DNA from: JADJWR01 sp963847675
GTDB lineage: Bacteria; Pseudomonadota; Gammaproteobacteria; Burkholderiales; Burkholderiaceae_F
Direction: 5' to 3'
DNA length: 64,000 nucleotides
NCBI GenBank assembly: GCA_963847675.1
Contig: CAWKAP010000009.1
Location: forward strand, 1 to 64,000
The notes beneath the pieces were generated by a model. That model saw nothing but the letters and a program-made list of their open reading frames with translations. It was not told where the DNA came from and did no database searches. Positions 43,387 to 52,126 of this stretch are shown here, one piece after another. The position numbers and the translations under genes were made by a program. The stretch's first letter is position 1. The number at the start of each line of letters is the position of its first letter.

Positions 43387-43854
43387 ATGCACGGAGACAG
43401 ACGAGAGTTCCTTCAATTCACCGGCCTGGTGGGCACGCTTGCGGCCACGGGACTGCTCAGCGCCGAACAGGCGCTTGCGCAGCAGACCTCGTGGAACAAG
43501 GCTGCATTCGACGCGAAGAACCTCGCCGATGCGGTCAAGGCGCTCGGCGGCAGCGGCGTCACCGAAAGCAAGGACATCACGATCACCGGCCCGGACATCG
43601 CGGAGAACGGCGCCGTGGTGCCGGTCGGCGTATCCAGCAAGGTGCCGGGCACGCAGGCCGTCTACATCCTCGTCGAGAAGAACCCGAACATGGTGGCGGC
43701 GGGCTTCACCATTCCGGCCGGTACCGAGGCCAACGTGTCGACGCGGATCAAGATGGGCCAGAGCTCGAACATCGTCGGCCTGGTCAAGGCAAACAACCAG
43801 TTCTTCATGGCCAGCAAGGAAGTGAAGGTCACGCTGGGCGGTTGCGGCGGCTGA
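43387..43854 (+). CDS. soxY: Thiosulfate-oxidation carrier subunit SoxY
   Basis: A 155-residue periplasmic protein. The twin-arginine signal GDRREFLQFTGLVGTLAATG fits Tat export with bound SoxZ. The C-terminus KEVKVTLGGCGG carries the swinging-arm Cys to which sulfur intermediates are attached. It is the substrate carrier for SoxAX and SoxB. Start ATG 43387 follows a GGAGA-type site. First gene of soxYZAX. Confidence 0.96.
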   Translation: MHGDRREFLQFTGLVGTLAATGLLSAEQALAQQTSWNKAAFDAKNLADAVKALGGSGVTESKDITITGPDIAENGAVVPVGVSSKVPGTQAVYILVEKNPNMVAAGFTIPAGTEANVSTRIKMGQSSNIVGLVKANNQFFMASKEVKVTLGGCGG

Positions 43855-43898
43855 TCGCACATCGATCGCAGATGAATCCGACAAGCAAGGAGTAGACG

Positions 43899-44210
43899 AT
43901 GGCCGATCCGATGCGCATCCGCGCGACCTCGAAAGGGGACTCGACCGAAGTGCGTGTGCTGATGGCGCACGAGATGGAGACCGGCAGCCGGAAGGACTCG
44001 TCCGGCAAGGTCGTTCCGGCGCACTTCATTTCGAACGTGACCGTGACCCACGCGGGCAAGGTCGTGCTGTCCGCAGAGTGGGGTCCGGCAATTTCGAAGA
44101 ACCCGTACCTGCAGTTCAGTTTCGCCGGCGGCAAGAAGGGCGACGAGGTGATGGTGACCTGGGTCGACAACAAGGGCGAGACCCGGACCGACAAGACGAC
44201 GATCAACTGA
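43899..44210 (+). CDS. soxZ: Thiosulfate-oxidation chaperone subunit SoxZ
   Basis: A 103-residue Ig-like protein that dimerises with SoxY and travels with it through the Tat system; it has no signal of its own. Recognisable segments are VLMAHEMETGSRKDSSGK and VVPAHFISNVTVTHAGK, then VTWVDNKGETRTDKTTI at the end. AAGGAG precedes the start. Gap to soxY is 44 bases, and to soxA about 206 bases. Confidence 0.95.
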   Translation: MADPMRIRATSKGDSTEVRVLMAHEMETGSRKDSSGKVVPAHFISNVTVTHAGKVVLSAEWGPAISKNPYLQFSFAGGKKGDEVMVTWVDNKGETRTDKTTIN

Positions 44211-44416
44211 GCGACGTAACGCGCCGTCGCCGGCGACCCGCGTCGAGCCCCTCGGAACGCAATGAGAAGGGGTGCGGAAGGCGGGCGGCGCGGGTGAGGT
44301 CGACCGCGGTCGGCAGCACTTGAGCAGATGCAGTAAGGCCCCGTGTCGGGACAACGCGGGAGCTCGCCAGGCCGGCCCGCCGTGGCCGGGATCCGCCCAT
44401 CCAAGGAGGAATCAGC

Positions 44417-45265
44417 ATGAGTAATCTCGGAGCGTCATTCAGGGGCTTGGCCGCCGGCGCCGCGGTCGCCCTCGCCGGCGTGGCCCTGCTCGCCGGGCCA
44501 CTGACCGCGGCAGCGCAGAGCGACGACGAGACGCTCAAGGGGATCGAGGAGTACCGCAAGGCGCTGCAGGAGGGCAACCCTGCGGAGCTGGTGTCGATGC
44601 GTGGCGAGGAAATGTGGAAGACGCCGCGCGGCCCCAAGAAGGTGTCGCTCGAGAAGTGCGACCTCGGCCTTGGGCCGGGCGTCGTGAAGGGCGCCTATGC
44701 CCAGCTGCCGCGCTACTTCGCCGACGTCGACCAGGTGATGGACTTCGAGGCGCGGCTGGTGCATTGCATGGTCACGATGCAGGGCTTCGAGCGCGGCGAA
44801 GTGGTCAAGAAGCCGTTCTCCGGCGGCGGCCAGCGGCAGACCGAGATCGAGGCGTTCGCGGCGTATGTCGTCGAGGAGTCGCGCGGCATGCGCATTGCCG
44901 TGCCGCAGGATCATCCGAAGGAGAAGGCCGCGCACGACCGAGGCAAGCAGCTCTTCTACATGCGCGCCGGTCCGTACGACTTCGCCTGTTCGACCTGCCA
45001 CGGTGTCGACAACCAGCGCATCCGGCTGCAGGACCTGCCGAACTTCGAGAAGGCCGAGCCGGCGCAGCGCGCGTTCGGGACCTGGCCGGCCTACCGCGTT
45101 TCGCAGGGCGCGCTGCGCACGATGCAGTGGCGGATCAACGACTGCTTCCGCCAGCAGCGCTTCCCCGAGCCGACCTACATCTCGCAGGGCACGATCGACC
45201 TGATCACCTTCCTCGGCGTCAAGGCTGCCGGCGGTGTGATGGACTCGCCCGCGATCAAGCGCTGA
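44417..45265 (+). CDS. soxA: L-cysteine S-thiosulfotransferase subunit SoxA
   Basis: A 282-residue c-type cytochrome with a Sec signal peptide (cleavage near AAAQS). It has a single CSTCH haem motif near residue 194, so this is the mono-haem kind of SoxA. The active-site Cys lies in RINDCFRQQRFPEP, where the thiosulfate adduct forms. With SoxX it attaches thiosulfate to SoxY. AAGGAGG precedes the start; soxX follows after 16 bases. Confidence 0.95.
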   Translation: MSNLGASFRGLAAGAAVALAGVALLAGPLTAAAQSDDETLKGIEEYRKALQEGNPAELVSMRGEEMWKTPRGPKKVSLEKCDLGLGPGVVKGAYAQLPRYFADVDQVMDFEARLVHCMVTMQGFERGEVVKKPFSGGGQRQTEIEAFAAYVVEESRGMRIAVPQDHPKEKAAHDRGKQLFYMRAGPYDFACSTCHGVDNQRIRLQDLPNFEKAEPAQRAFGTWPAYRVSQGALRTMQWRINDCFRQQRFPEPTYISQGTIDLITFLGVKAAGGVMDSPAIKR

Positions 45266-45281
45266 CCGGAGGCCCGCAGAC

Positions 45282-45893
45282 ATGAAGCAGAAGACGATTG
45301 TCGTTGCCGCCGCTGCGGCCGCCGTGCTGGCCGCCTGTGCCACCTACACGCCACCGACCAAGGACGAGACGCTGGCGGTGATCAAGTCGAGCTTCCACGA
45401 CCGCGGCATCGCCAAGGTCGACCGGCTCAACCAGACCGATCTGCAGCGCACCTGCTCGGAGACCCGCAACGACCCGCCGAAAGACGTGCGCGAGCGGCTC
45501 GAGAAGGCCGCGCTGGCCACGGTCAAGTACCCGAGCGACGGCAAGTGGCTCGGCGACCACAAGAAAGGCGAGCGCATCGCGCAGACCGGCCGCGGCCTGC
45601 AGTGGAGCGACAAGCCGGATGCCGTCGCCGGCGGCAACTGCTACGCCTGCCACCAACTGTCGAAAGCCGAAATCTCCTACGGCAACATCGGCCCGTCGCT
45701 GAACAACTACGGCAAGCTGCGCGGCTACGGCGACGACATCAAGAAGTACACGTGGGCCAAGATCTGGAACACCCATTCGTTCAACGCCTGCTCGTCGATG
45801 CCGCGCTTCGGCGACGCCGGCATCCTGACCGAGGAGCAGATCAAGGACGTGATGGCGCTGCTGCTCGATCCCGCCTCGCCGGTCAACAAGTGA
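45282..45893 (+). CDS. soxX: L-cysteine S-thiosulfotransferase subunit SoxX (lipoprotein)
   Basis: A 203-residue c-type cytochrome with a lipoprotein signal (VLAACATYTP, lipobox Cys), so it is probably membrane-tethered in the periplasm. Haem is bound at CYACHQL near residue 122, and the Met in ACSSMPRFG is the likely axial ligand. It takes the electrons released when SoxA loads SoxY. A Rho-independent terminator follows 22 bases after its stop. Confidence 0.93.
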   Translation: MKQKTIVVAAAAAAVLAACATYTPPTKDETLAVIKSSFHDRGIAKVDRLNQTDLQRTCSETRNDPPKDVRERLEKAALATVKYPSDGKWLGDHKKGERIAQTGRGLQWSDKPDAVAGGNCYACHQLSKAEISYGNIGPSLNNYGKLRGYGDDIKKYTWAKIWNTHSFNACSSMPRFGDAGILTEEQIKDVMALLLDPASPVNK

Positions 45894-45915
45894 TCTCGGC
45901 GGCGACGAACGACGA

Positions 45916-45941
45916 GGGCGGCGGACACGCCGCCCTTTTTT
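45916..45941 (+). terminator. Rho-independent terminator after soxX
   Basis: GGGCGGCG and CGCCGCCC pair around a GACA loop and are followed by six T residues. This is the clearest terminator in the window. It lies between soxX and the thioredoxin-soxB genes on the same strand, so soxYZAX and soxB expression may be separable. Confidence 0.88.
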
Positions 45942-45963
45942 CTGCGGACGGCGCGGAGGCGTG

Positions 45964-46452
45964 ATGCCGATGCGCCGGCGGGCGATCCTCGCTTTGTCCT
46001 GCGCGGTGCTGCTGCCGGCGTGGCCCGCCGCGGCGGAGGTCGGCGACCGGGTGCGCTGGGAGGATGTTCGCCTCTACGACGGGAGCGTGTTGCACGCCAA
46101 GCGGCTCAAGGGGCAGACCGTCGTCGTCGAGTTCTGGGCCACCTGGTGTCCGTTCTGCAGCAAGCAGAACCCGTACCTGCAGCGACTGCACGAAAAGCAC
46201 GGCGGCAAGGACCTGACGGTGCTGAGTTTCAGCATCGACAAGTCGGCCGAGGCAGTCGCCGCCTACATGATGGAGCGCGACTTCACTTTTCCTGTGGCGA
46301 TGGCCGGCGCGCAGTCGGCGAAGTGGTTCCCCAAGCGCAAGGGCGTGCCCGTCGTCTACGTGGTGGACCCGACCGGACGAATCGTCCTGCACGAGGTCGG
46401 CGAGCTTTTCGGGGAGGACATCCTCGGCCTGGCCCGTTTCGCAGTCAGGTAG
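45964..46452 (+). CDS. TlpA-family periplasmic thioredoxin in the sox cluster
   Basis: About 162 residues with an N-terminal signal (ILALSCAVLLPAWPAAA) and a TlpA/ResA thioredoxin domain. The active site is FWATWCPFCSKQ. The cis-Pro loop is KGVPVVYVVDPTGRI. Such proteins reduce periplasmic disulfides, keeping the SoxY Cys or the SoxA Cys reactive, or assist cytochrome c maturation. An in-frame GTG lies three bases upstream of ATG 45964. SoxB follows after 25 bases. Confidence 0.88.
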   Translation: MPMRRRAILALSCAVLLPAWPAAAEVGDRVRWEDVRLYDGSVLHAKRLKGQTVVVEFWATWCPFCSKQNPYLQRLHEKHGGKDLTVLSFSIDKSAEAVAAYMMERDFTFPVAMAGAQSAKWFPKRKGVPVVYVVDPTGRIVLHEVGELFGEDILGLARFAVR

Positions 46453-46477
46453 AAGGAACGAAGAGGGGAAGGGCTTT

Positions 46478-48196
46478 ATGTCGATGGATCGTCGCGAATT
46501 CCTGCAACTGCTCGCGGTGGCCGCGGCGGCCGGCATGCCGATCGCCTCGCGCGAGGCGCTCGCCGCCGGCCCCGACGCCGCCGCGATGTACGAGCTGCCG
46601 CGCTTCGGCAACGTGCACCTGCTGCACTTCACCGACTGCCATGCGCAGCTGCTGCCGATCCATTTCCGCGAGCCGAGCGTGAACCTCGGCGTGGCCGACG
46701 CGCTCGGCAAGGCGCCGCACCTGGTCGGCGAGCACCTGCTGCGCCAGTTCAACATCGCGCCCAAGACGATCGAGGCGCATGCCTTCACCTATCTCGACTT
46801 TGCGGCGGCGGCGCGAACCTACGGCAAGGTCGGCGGCTTCGCGCACCTGGCCACGCTCGTGAAGCGCCTGAAGGCGAGCCGCCCCGGCGCGCTGCTGCTC
46901 GACGGCGGCGACACCTGGCAGGGCTCGGGCACGTCGCTGTGGACCAATGCGCAGGACATGGTCGACGCCTGCAAGCTGCTCGGCGTCGACGTGATGACCG
47001 CGCACTGGGAGATGACCTTCGGCATGAAGCGGGTGCGCGAGGTCGTCGACAAGGACTTCAAGGGCAGGATCGATTTCGTCGCGCAGAACGTGCGCACGAC
47101 CGACTTCGAGGACCAGGTCTTCCCGCCCTACACGCTGAAGGAGATGAACGGCGTGAAGGTGGCCGTCATCGGCCAGGCGTTCCCGTACACGCCGATCGCC
47201 AACCCGCGCTACATGGTCGCGGACTGGAGCTTCGGCGTGCGCGACGACAGCATGCAGAAGTGGGTCGACGAGGCGCGCGGCAAAGGCGCGCAGGTCGTCG
47301 TGGTGCTGTCGCACAATGGCATGGACGTGGACCTCAAGATGGCCGGCCGCGTGCGCGGCATCGACGCCATCCTGGGCGGCCACACCCACGACGGCGTGCC
47401 GCAGCCGTCGATCGTGAAGAACGCGGGCGGCCAGACGCTCGTCACCAACGCCGGCAGCAACGGCAAGTTCCTCGGCGTGCTCGACTTCGACGTGAAGGGC
47501 GGCAAGGTGAGCGACTTCCGCTACAAGCTGCTGCCGGTTTTCGCCAACCTGCTGCCGCCCGATGCGGAGATGGCCGCCTACGTCAAAAAAGTGCGCGCGC
47601 CGTACGAAAGCAAACTCGGCGAGAAGCTCGCGGTCACCGAAGGGCTGCTGTACCGGCGCGGCAACTTCAACGGCACTTTCGACCAGCTGATCTGCGACGC
47701 GCTGATGGAAGTGCGCGGCGCGGAGATCGCGTTCTCGCCGGGCTTCCGCTGGGGTACGTCGCTGCTGCCCGGGCAGGACATCCTGATGGAGCACGTGCTC
47801 GACCAGACTGCGATCACCTATCCGGCGACCACCGTCAACGAACTGTCGGGCGAGATGATCAAGACCATTCTCGAGGACGTGGCCGACAACCTGTTCAATC
47901 CCGACCCCTATCTGCAGCAGGGCGGCGACATGGTCCGCGTCGGCGGCCTCGCCTACTCGATCGATCCGAACGCCTCGATGGGCGCGCGCATCAGTGACAT
48001 GACGCTCGGCGGCAGGCCGATCGATCCGAAGAAGAACTACAAGGTCGCCGGCTGGGCCTCGGTGCAGGAGGGCGCGACCGGCGAGCCGGTCTGGGACGTC
48101 GTCGCGAAGTATCTGCGCGACCGCAAGGTGGTCAAGGCCGTCCAGCCGAACCTGCCGACGATCAAGGGAGTGAAGGAAAATCCCGGCCTGGCCTGA
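46478..48196 (+). CDS. soxB: S-sulfosulfanyl-L-cysteine sulfohydrolase SoxB
   Basis: A 572-residue dimanganese hydrolase of the 5'-nucleotidase superfamily. Tat signal: MDRREFLQLLAVAAAAGMP. Metal motifs in order: HFTDCHAQLLP, LLLDGGDTWQGSGTSLW, MTAHWEMTFG, VVLSHNGMDVD and LGGHTHDGVP. The C-terminal domain begins near EGLLYRRGNFNGTFDQL and carries substrate-binding loops. It removes the terminal sulfone from SoxY-bound thiosulfate as sulfate. Length and motifs are complete. Confidence 0.96.
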   Translation: MSMDRREFLQLLAVAAAAGMPIASREALAAGPDAAAMYELPRFGNVHLLHFTDCHAQLLPIHFREPSVNLGVADALGKAPHLVGEHLLRQFNIAPKTIEAHAFTYLDFAAAARTYGKVGGFAHLATLVKRLKASRPGALLLDGGDTWQGSGTSLWTNAQDMVDACKLLGVDVMTAHWEMTFGMKRVREVVDKDFKGRIDFVAQNVRTTDFEDQVFPPYTLKEMNGVKVAVIGQAFPYTPIANPRYMVADWSFGVRDDSMQKWVDEARGKGAQVVVVLSHNGMDVDLKMAGRVRGIDAILGGHTHDGVPQPSIVKNAGGQTLVTNAGSNGKFLGVLDFDVKGGKVSDFRYKLLPVFANLLPPDAEMAAYVKKVRAPYESKLGEKLAVTEGLLYRRGNFNGTFDQLICDALMEVRGAEIAFSPGFRWGTSLLPGQDILMEHVLDQTAITYPATTVNELSGEMIKTILEDVADNLFNPDPYLQQGGDMVRVGGLAYSIDPNASMGARISDMTLGGRPIDPKKNYKVAGWASVQEGATGEPVWDVVAKYLRDRKVVKAVQPNLPTIKGVKENPGLA

Positions 48197-48737
48197 CGCG
48201 CACGCGGAAGCGGCGCGTGTCGATCGGTCCGCCGGCGGGCGGAGGCGATGGCTTGCCGGCCTGCTCGCACTTGTCGTCTCCGGCGCATCGACGCACGCAG
48301 CGCGTGCGCAGACGCCCAGCGACGGCCATGCATCGCTGGCGAAGATCGACGACCTGCGTGCGCTCGCGGCGCAGGCCGGCAGGCAGCAGCGCCCGCTGCT
48401 GCTCTTCTTCAGCCTGCCGGGCTGCCCGTTCTGCCTGCAGGTCCGGCGCGATCACCTCGGCCCGCGCGCGCGGGAGGGCGGCGACGGCGGGCCGCTGATC
48501 CGCGAGATCGACATCACGTCGCGGCGCGAATTCATCGGCGCCGACGGCAAGGCAGTGCGCGAGAACGACTTTGCCGACCGACAGAACGTGCGCATGGTGC
48601 CGCACGTGGTCCTCGTCGACGCCAATCTCAAGCCGCTCGCCGAGCCGCTGATCGGCATCGGCGTCGCCGACTTCTACGACGCCTATCTTTCCGACGCGAT
48701 CGAATCCGCGACCCGCAAGCTGCGCGGCAGGAAGTGA
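48180..48737 (+). CDS. soxW: SoxW-like thioredoxin, start uncertain
   Basis: A periplasmic thioredoxin-fold protein of about 160-185 residues. The redox site is FFSLPGCPFCLQVRRDH, and a second conserved part is VRMVPHVVLVDANLKPLAEP. A signal peptide-like stretch (LAGLLALVVSGASTHAARA) comes first, but the frame has no ATG, GTG or TTG before it: the stop at 48171 is followed only by an ATC. The ATG at 48248 falls one base out of frame, and deleting one G after it would give M-LAGLLALVV. Either a rare start or a sequencing insertion is involved. Adjacent to soxB, as in many sox clusters. Confidence 0.72.
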   Translation: MPAWPDAHAEAARVDRSAGGRRRWLAGLLALVVSGASTHAARAQTPSDGHASLAKIDDLRALAAQAGRQQRPLLLFFSLPGCPFCLQVRRDHLGPRAREGGDGGPLIREIDITSRREFIGADGKAVRENDFADRQNVRMVPHVVLVDANLKPLAEPLIGIGVADFYDAYLSDAIESATRKLRGRK

Positions 48738-48819
48738 ACCGCGTCGGCGGCGGCCGGCGTGGTACCGGCACCGCATCCGCACGAAAGAAGGCCCGCCAAG
48801 CGTTTATCCTCGCGACTCG

Positions 48820-48907
48820 GGAAGCGTGGCCGAGCGGTTTAAGGCACCGGTCTTGAAAACCGGCAAGGGGCAACCCTTCGTGAGTTCGAATCTCACCGCT
48901 TCCGCCA
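48820..48907 (+). tRNA. tRNA-Ser (anticodon UGA)
   Basis: An 88-base class II tRNA including an encoded CCA end. The acceptor stem GGAAGCG pairs with CGCTTCC, and the anticodon TGA is at 48854-48856 in TCTTGAAAA. A long variable arm (AAGGGGCAACCCTT) fits serine, and the T loop is TTCGAATC. Confidence 0.96.
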
Positions 48908-49356
48908 GAAAGTAGTTGCATAGATCGGTTCGGCGATCCGCTCGCTCGGGTGACGGCGGCCTGTCGGCAACAGCGGAGAGGAACCTTGTCGCCCCGTTAC
49001 TTTCTTTCACGCGTTGCCGTCGGTCCCCGGTTCCAATGCCGCATCTGGTTGCCGGATCAACCGCCGAAGTCCTCTCCGTGGGGTCGCGCAAAGGATCGCG
49101 GTCGATGTAGTTCGTGACCGATGGGTCAATGAGCTTGGAAGGCGATCAGTCCACGCCGGGGCCGGCGGCGGCGAGGTTTGCTTTGCGGCGCGACACCATT
49201 CAGGCGCAGCCCCGTCGATGGCCAGCATCGCATAGGCGTTAATCCGCGCGCCCGATGAAATCCGTGCCCGGCAACTGGCAAGCTGCTCGTATGCAAGCTG
49301 AACAACGTTGCTCCAGTCGCTGTCGCAAGGGCGTTCGCCTGCTCAAGACGAAGACC
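48908..49356. other. Intergenic region after tRNA-Ser
   Basis: About 450 bases with no convincing gene. Short frames have chance composition. No copy of the tRNA 3' end was seen within the next several kilobases, so there is no sign of an integrated element using this tRNA. Confidence 0.4.
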
Positions 49357-49732
49357 GTGTACCGATTGCTTTTCGTTTTGCTGCCGCTGCTCTGCGCCAG
49401 CCCGGCCCGGGCGGAGTGGCTGCGCGTGAGCAAGACGGAGGAGATGGCCATCTACATCGCGCCTACGGCGATCAGCAGGAAAGGCCACTACCAGCGTTTC
49501 TGGCAACTGCACGACTACAGGACGCCTGACCAGAACGGTGACCGCTCCGCGAGGGTCTTCACGGAGTTTGATTGCAGGAAGGGGAGGATCCGCTCCCTGC
49601 AATGGGCATTCTTCCGCGGCCCGATGGGCAGCCGCGAGATGACGGCCTGGCGGGGCAAGCCCGAGGACTGGATCGAAGTGGAGCCCGGAACCGTGGGCGA
49701 GGCCGTCGGGAAGGCACGTCTGCGATGGCTGA
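49357..49732 (+). CDS. Secreted SEA-like (surface-adhesin E domain) protein, frameshifted C-terminus
   Basis: From GTG 49357 the frame gives a signal peptide (YRLLFVLLPLLCASPARA) and a small beta-rich domain like that of the protein at 52453-52884: both share a WLRVS or WVPVS start, a VW/FWQL strand and a DCRKGRIRSL or DCSSGRFRSL strand. As written, the frame misses its stop and runs on to 49971 through a terminator. Removing one G at AAGGCAC near 49714 yields a GKHVCDG ending and a stop at 49732. This matches the paralog, which ends in a Cys-containing strand. Confidence 0.6.
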
Positions 49733-49785
49733 ACTCGGCGCACGTCGAGCAACCCGAGCGTCCGGCACCTTCAATGGGCCTGAGC

Positions 49786-49812
49786 AAGAAAAAGCCCCGC
49801 CGCAGCGGGGCT
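49786..49812 (-). terminator. Rho-independent terminator on the minus strand
   Basis: Read leftwards, AGCCCCGC and GCGGGGCT pair around a four-base loop and are followed by TTTTTCTT. It would end the small leftward gene at 49832-50107. It supports the view that the rightward SEA-like gene really stops before here. Confidence 0.75.
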
Positions 49813-49831
49813 GTAATGGCGCAGTTGCCCG

Positions 49832-50107
49832 TTACCGCGTGCGCCAACGCAGTTCTGCTAGACCCAGCACGTCGATCGTCGAACCGGCGGGCGGCGCGGT
49901 CCGCGGGTCAGCGTCGCCGGCCGCCGCCGGACGCACCGGCCTCTCGCGGCCGCGGCGGAGAGCCTCGTTGAACGACGCCACTGCCGCGTCCCAGGCATTC
50001 CTGTCCGCTCCCGCGACTTCGAGTCCGTCGCTCCCTCGCAGCCAGATCGACGCATCCGCGCCTGCGCGTCCGAGCCCGTCGTCGCTTCTCAGCACCTTCA
50101 CCCCCAC
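49832..50107 (-). CDS. Small hypothetical protein
   Basis: A 91-residue frame from ATG 50107 with plausible protein-like sequence in its first 60 residues (LRSDDGLGRAGADASIWLRG, then DAAVASFNEALRRGRE) and a Pro/Ala-rich middle. It lacks a signal peptide and known motif. The terminator 20 bases beyond its stop supports transcription of this strand. No family is recognised. Confidence 0.4.
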   Translation of the reverse strand: MGVKVLRSDDGLGRAGADASIWLRGSDGLEVAGADRNAWDAAVASFNEALRRGRERPVRPAAAGDADPRTAPPAGSTIDVLGLAELRWRTR

Positions 50108-50467
50108 GCGATGGTCAATGACTGCTTCTGCCCTTCAACTGAACAAAACACTCGCATGGAGATCGCAAGCAATAACTGCGCCCGTCGTCTAACTCGTTGA
50201 CGCGCATGAAGGCCGCCAGGGCGGCGCCCCGCCCGCTGTAAAGCGAATCGACACTTCCGCTGACGGCACTCCCAACGAAGGCTCGACAGGCGAGGCCCGC
50301 TGCGCAGCGAGCCGCCGGACGTTGTCGTCCGTAGGTCGTCCGGATGATTCTTGCGCGGAACGCATCGCCTCAGACTCGCGTGATCGTGCGACCGGGCGTC
50401 CCGGTCTTTGGCGGGCGCCCGGCACCCTACAGATGCGGAAGCTGCCTCGGTTCATGGAGAAAGGCCC
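50108..50467. other. Intergenic region, no gene recognised
   Basis: About 360 bases between the leftward small gene and the rightward hemerythrin gene. Frames here have low-complexity, Arg- and Pro-rich translations. Promoters for both neighbours should lie here, but none stands out. Confidence 0.4.
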
Positions 50468-51154
50468 ATGCTGCTGACCGGACACAAGCCGAAATGGCTC
50501 TACGAAACGATGCCGTACGTCTACATCGTGGCCGGGTTCGCCACGGCGGGGATGCTGCAGAACGCCGTTGCAACGGTCAGCGGCATGCTCCTGCTGTCCG
50601 CCGGAGCACTCGTGCTCACGATGCGGCACACCTACCGCGCCAGTGGCCAGGCACCGGAGGCGGCGCCGGTTGCCGAATCAGGCGAGCGCAACAGCGGCCA
50701 GGGCGCCGAGATTCTTCAAGTGGCGTGGCGTCCGTCGTTCGAGGTCGGCCACGAGGTGATCGACCGCCAGCACCAGCGGCTGCTGTCGCTCGGCAACGAG
50801 CTGATCACGGCGGTGATGCAGCAAAGACCGCACGAGGATGTCGAACTGATGCTCGAGGTTCTGGTCACCGAGATCGGCCAGCACCTCAAGGTGGAGGACG
50901 AGATCACGGGCGGCCACAGCACGCCGCTGTCGCGGAAGACAAAGGAAGCCCATCGCGGCCTTCTGGCGCGCGGCAATGCGCTGCGCGAGAAGCTTCTGGA
51001 AGGCCAGTTCCCGGCCGGCGATCTCGTGGGCTTCGTCGCCTACGATTTGATCACCATGCACATCGTCAAGGAAGACCTGCGCGTTCAGACGGGCCCACGC
51101 AACCGGAAGCCGGCGAATACGCCTTCACAGCGCGAAAGGGAACTCGCCACGTAG
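50468..51154 (+). CDS. Membrane-anchored hemerythrin-like protein
   Basis: A 228-residue protein. Residues ~15-55 hold one or two hydrophobic helices (YVYIVAGFATAGMLQNAV and GMLLLSAGALVLTM). The C-terminal ~130 residues are a bacteriohemerythrin four-helix bundle: VGHEVIDRQHQRLLSLGN, then GQHLKVEDE with H and E ligands, then AHRGLLARG, and MHIVKEDL at the end. These fit a di-iron, oxygen-binding site. It probably stores or senses oxygen at the membrane. No operon partner. Confidence 0.85.
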   Translation: MLLTGHKPKWLYETMPYVYIVAGFATAGMLQNAVATVSGMLLLSAGALVLTMRHTYRASGQAPEAAPVAESGERNSGQGAEILQVAWRPSFEVGHEVIDRQHQRLLSLGNELITAVMQQRPHEDVELMLEVLVTEIGQHLKVEDEITGGHSTPLSRKTKEAHRGLLARGNALREKLLEGQFPAGDLVGFVAYDLITMHIVKEDLRVQTGPRNRKPANTPSQRERELAT

Positions 51155-51244
51155 GTGGTCGGTTTGCCTCCTGGCGAGCAGCCGTCACCGCTCGCGCTGG
51201 CATTCCATTTCACGCTCCCGAGCGCTTCCGATTCGGCGAAGCGG

Positions 51245-52126
51245 CTACTTCTTTGCCGCCGCAGGCTCGCCGCCGAGCGGCAGCGGCTTGAGCGAGCGCA
51301 GGTAGGCGATCAGCGCCTTCATGTCGTCGTCGCTGATGTTCCTGTACCAGTCGAACGCCATCGGCGGCCGGAGCGCGGAGCCATTGCGGCTCCTGCCTTC
51401 GCGGATCGCGCGTGCGATCTCGGCGTCGCTCCAGCCCTTGAGCCCGGTTTCGTGAGGCGTGAGGTTGCGCGATAGCGTGACGCCCCACGGTCCCTTCAAG
51501 GAATTGCCGCCCGCGCCCACGCGCTTCATGTCGGGGATTCCCTGCACCCAGGGGGTGTGACAGTCGGTGCAGTGGCCGAGCGGCCCCGCGAGATACGCGC
51601 CGTACCGGACCAGGTCACTGCGCGGCGGCGCGACGATCCTGTCCTTGATCGGCGGCCCATATGCGGGCGGCAGCTTGATCCGGTACTCGGACTTGGGCAC
51701 CGTGTGTTTTACCGGCGCTTGCGCTCGCAGGTAGGCGACCAGCGCCTTCGCATCGTCGTCGGACATGCCGCGGTAGAACGCGATCGGCATCGGGGGTCCG
51801 ATCAACGAGCCGTCGGGCCGGATGCCTTCGCGGATCGCGCGGATGATCTGCGCGTCGGTCCACTTGCCGATCCCGGTTTCCGGGTCGGGCGTGATGTTGC
51901 GCGCGTAGGCCTTGAAAGGTTCTTCGTCGAAGACCATGCCCCCGGACAGACCAAGCTCGGGCTGCGGGCGCCAATCCTTGTCGCGCCGAACGTGGCAGTT
52001 GCCGCAGGCGACGATGCTGTTCATCAGGTACGCACCGCGCTCGATGAGCCTGGCGTCCTGGCCGATGGCAGGTGTCGAGAGCAGGAGAAGTACACCCAGC
52101 GCGGCAAAGATCGAGCGGAGACGCAT
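51245..52126 (-). CDS. Dihaem cytochrome c
   Basis: A 293-residue exported protein with a signal peptide (cleavage near AIGQD). It has two cytochrome c domains, each with a haem site: IVACGNCHVRRDKDW in the first and GHCTDCHTPWVQGIPD in the second. Each domain closes with the parallel FYRGMSDDDAKALVAYLR and WYRNISDDDMKALIAYLRSL stretches. It resembles the haem subunits of alcohol or gluconate dehydrogenases and cytochrome c4-like carriers, but no dehydrogenase is adjacent. ATG 52126 gives the best signal peptide. Confidence 0.9.
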   Translation of the reverse strand: MRLRSIFAALGVLLLLSTPAIGQDARLIERGAYLMNSIVACGNCHVRRDKDWRPQPELGLSGGMVFDEEPFKAYARNITPDPETGIGKWTDAQIIRAIREGIRPDGSLIGPPMPIAFYRGMSDDDAKALVAYLRAQAPVKHTVPKSEYRIKLPPAYGPPIKDRIVAPPRSDLVRYGAYLAGPLGHCTDCHTPWVQGIPDMKRVGAGGNSLKGPWGVTLSRNLTPHETGLKGWSDAEIARAIREGRSRNGSALRPPMAFDWYRNISDDDMKALIAYLRSLKPLPLGGEPAAAKK

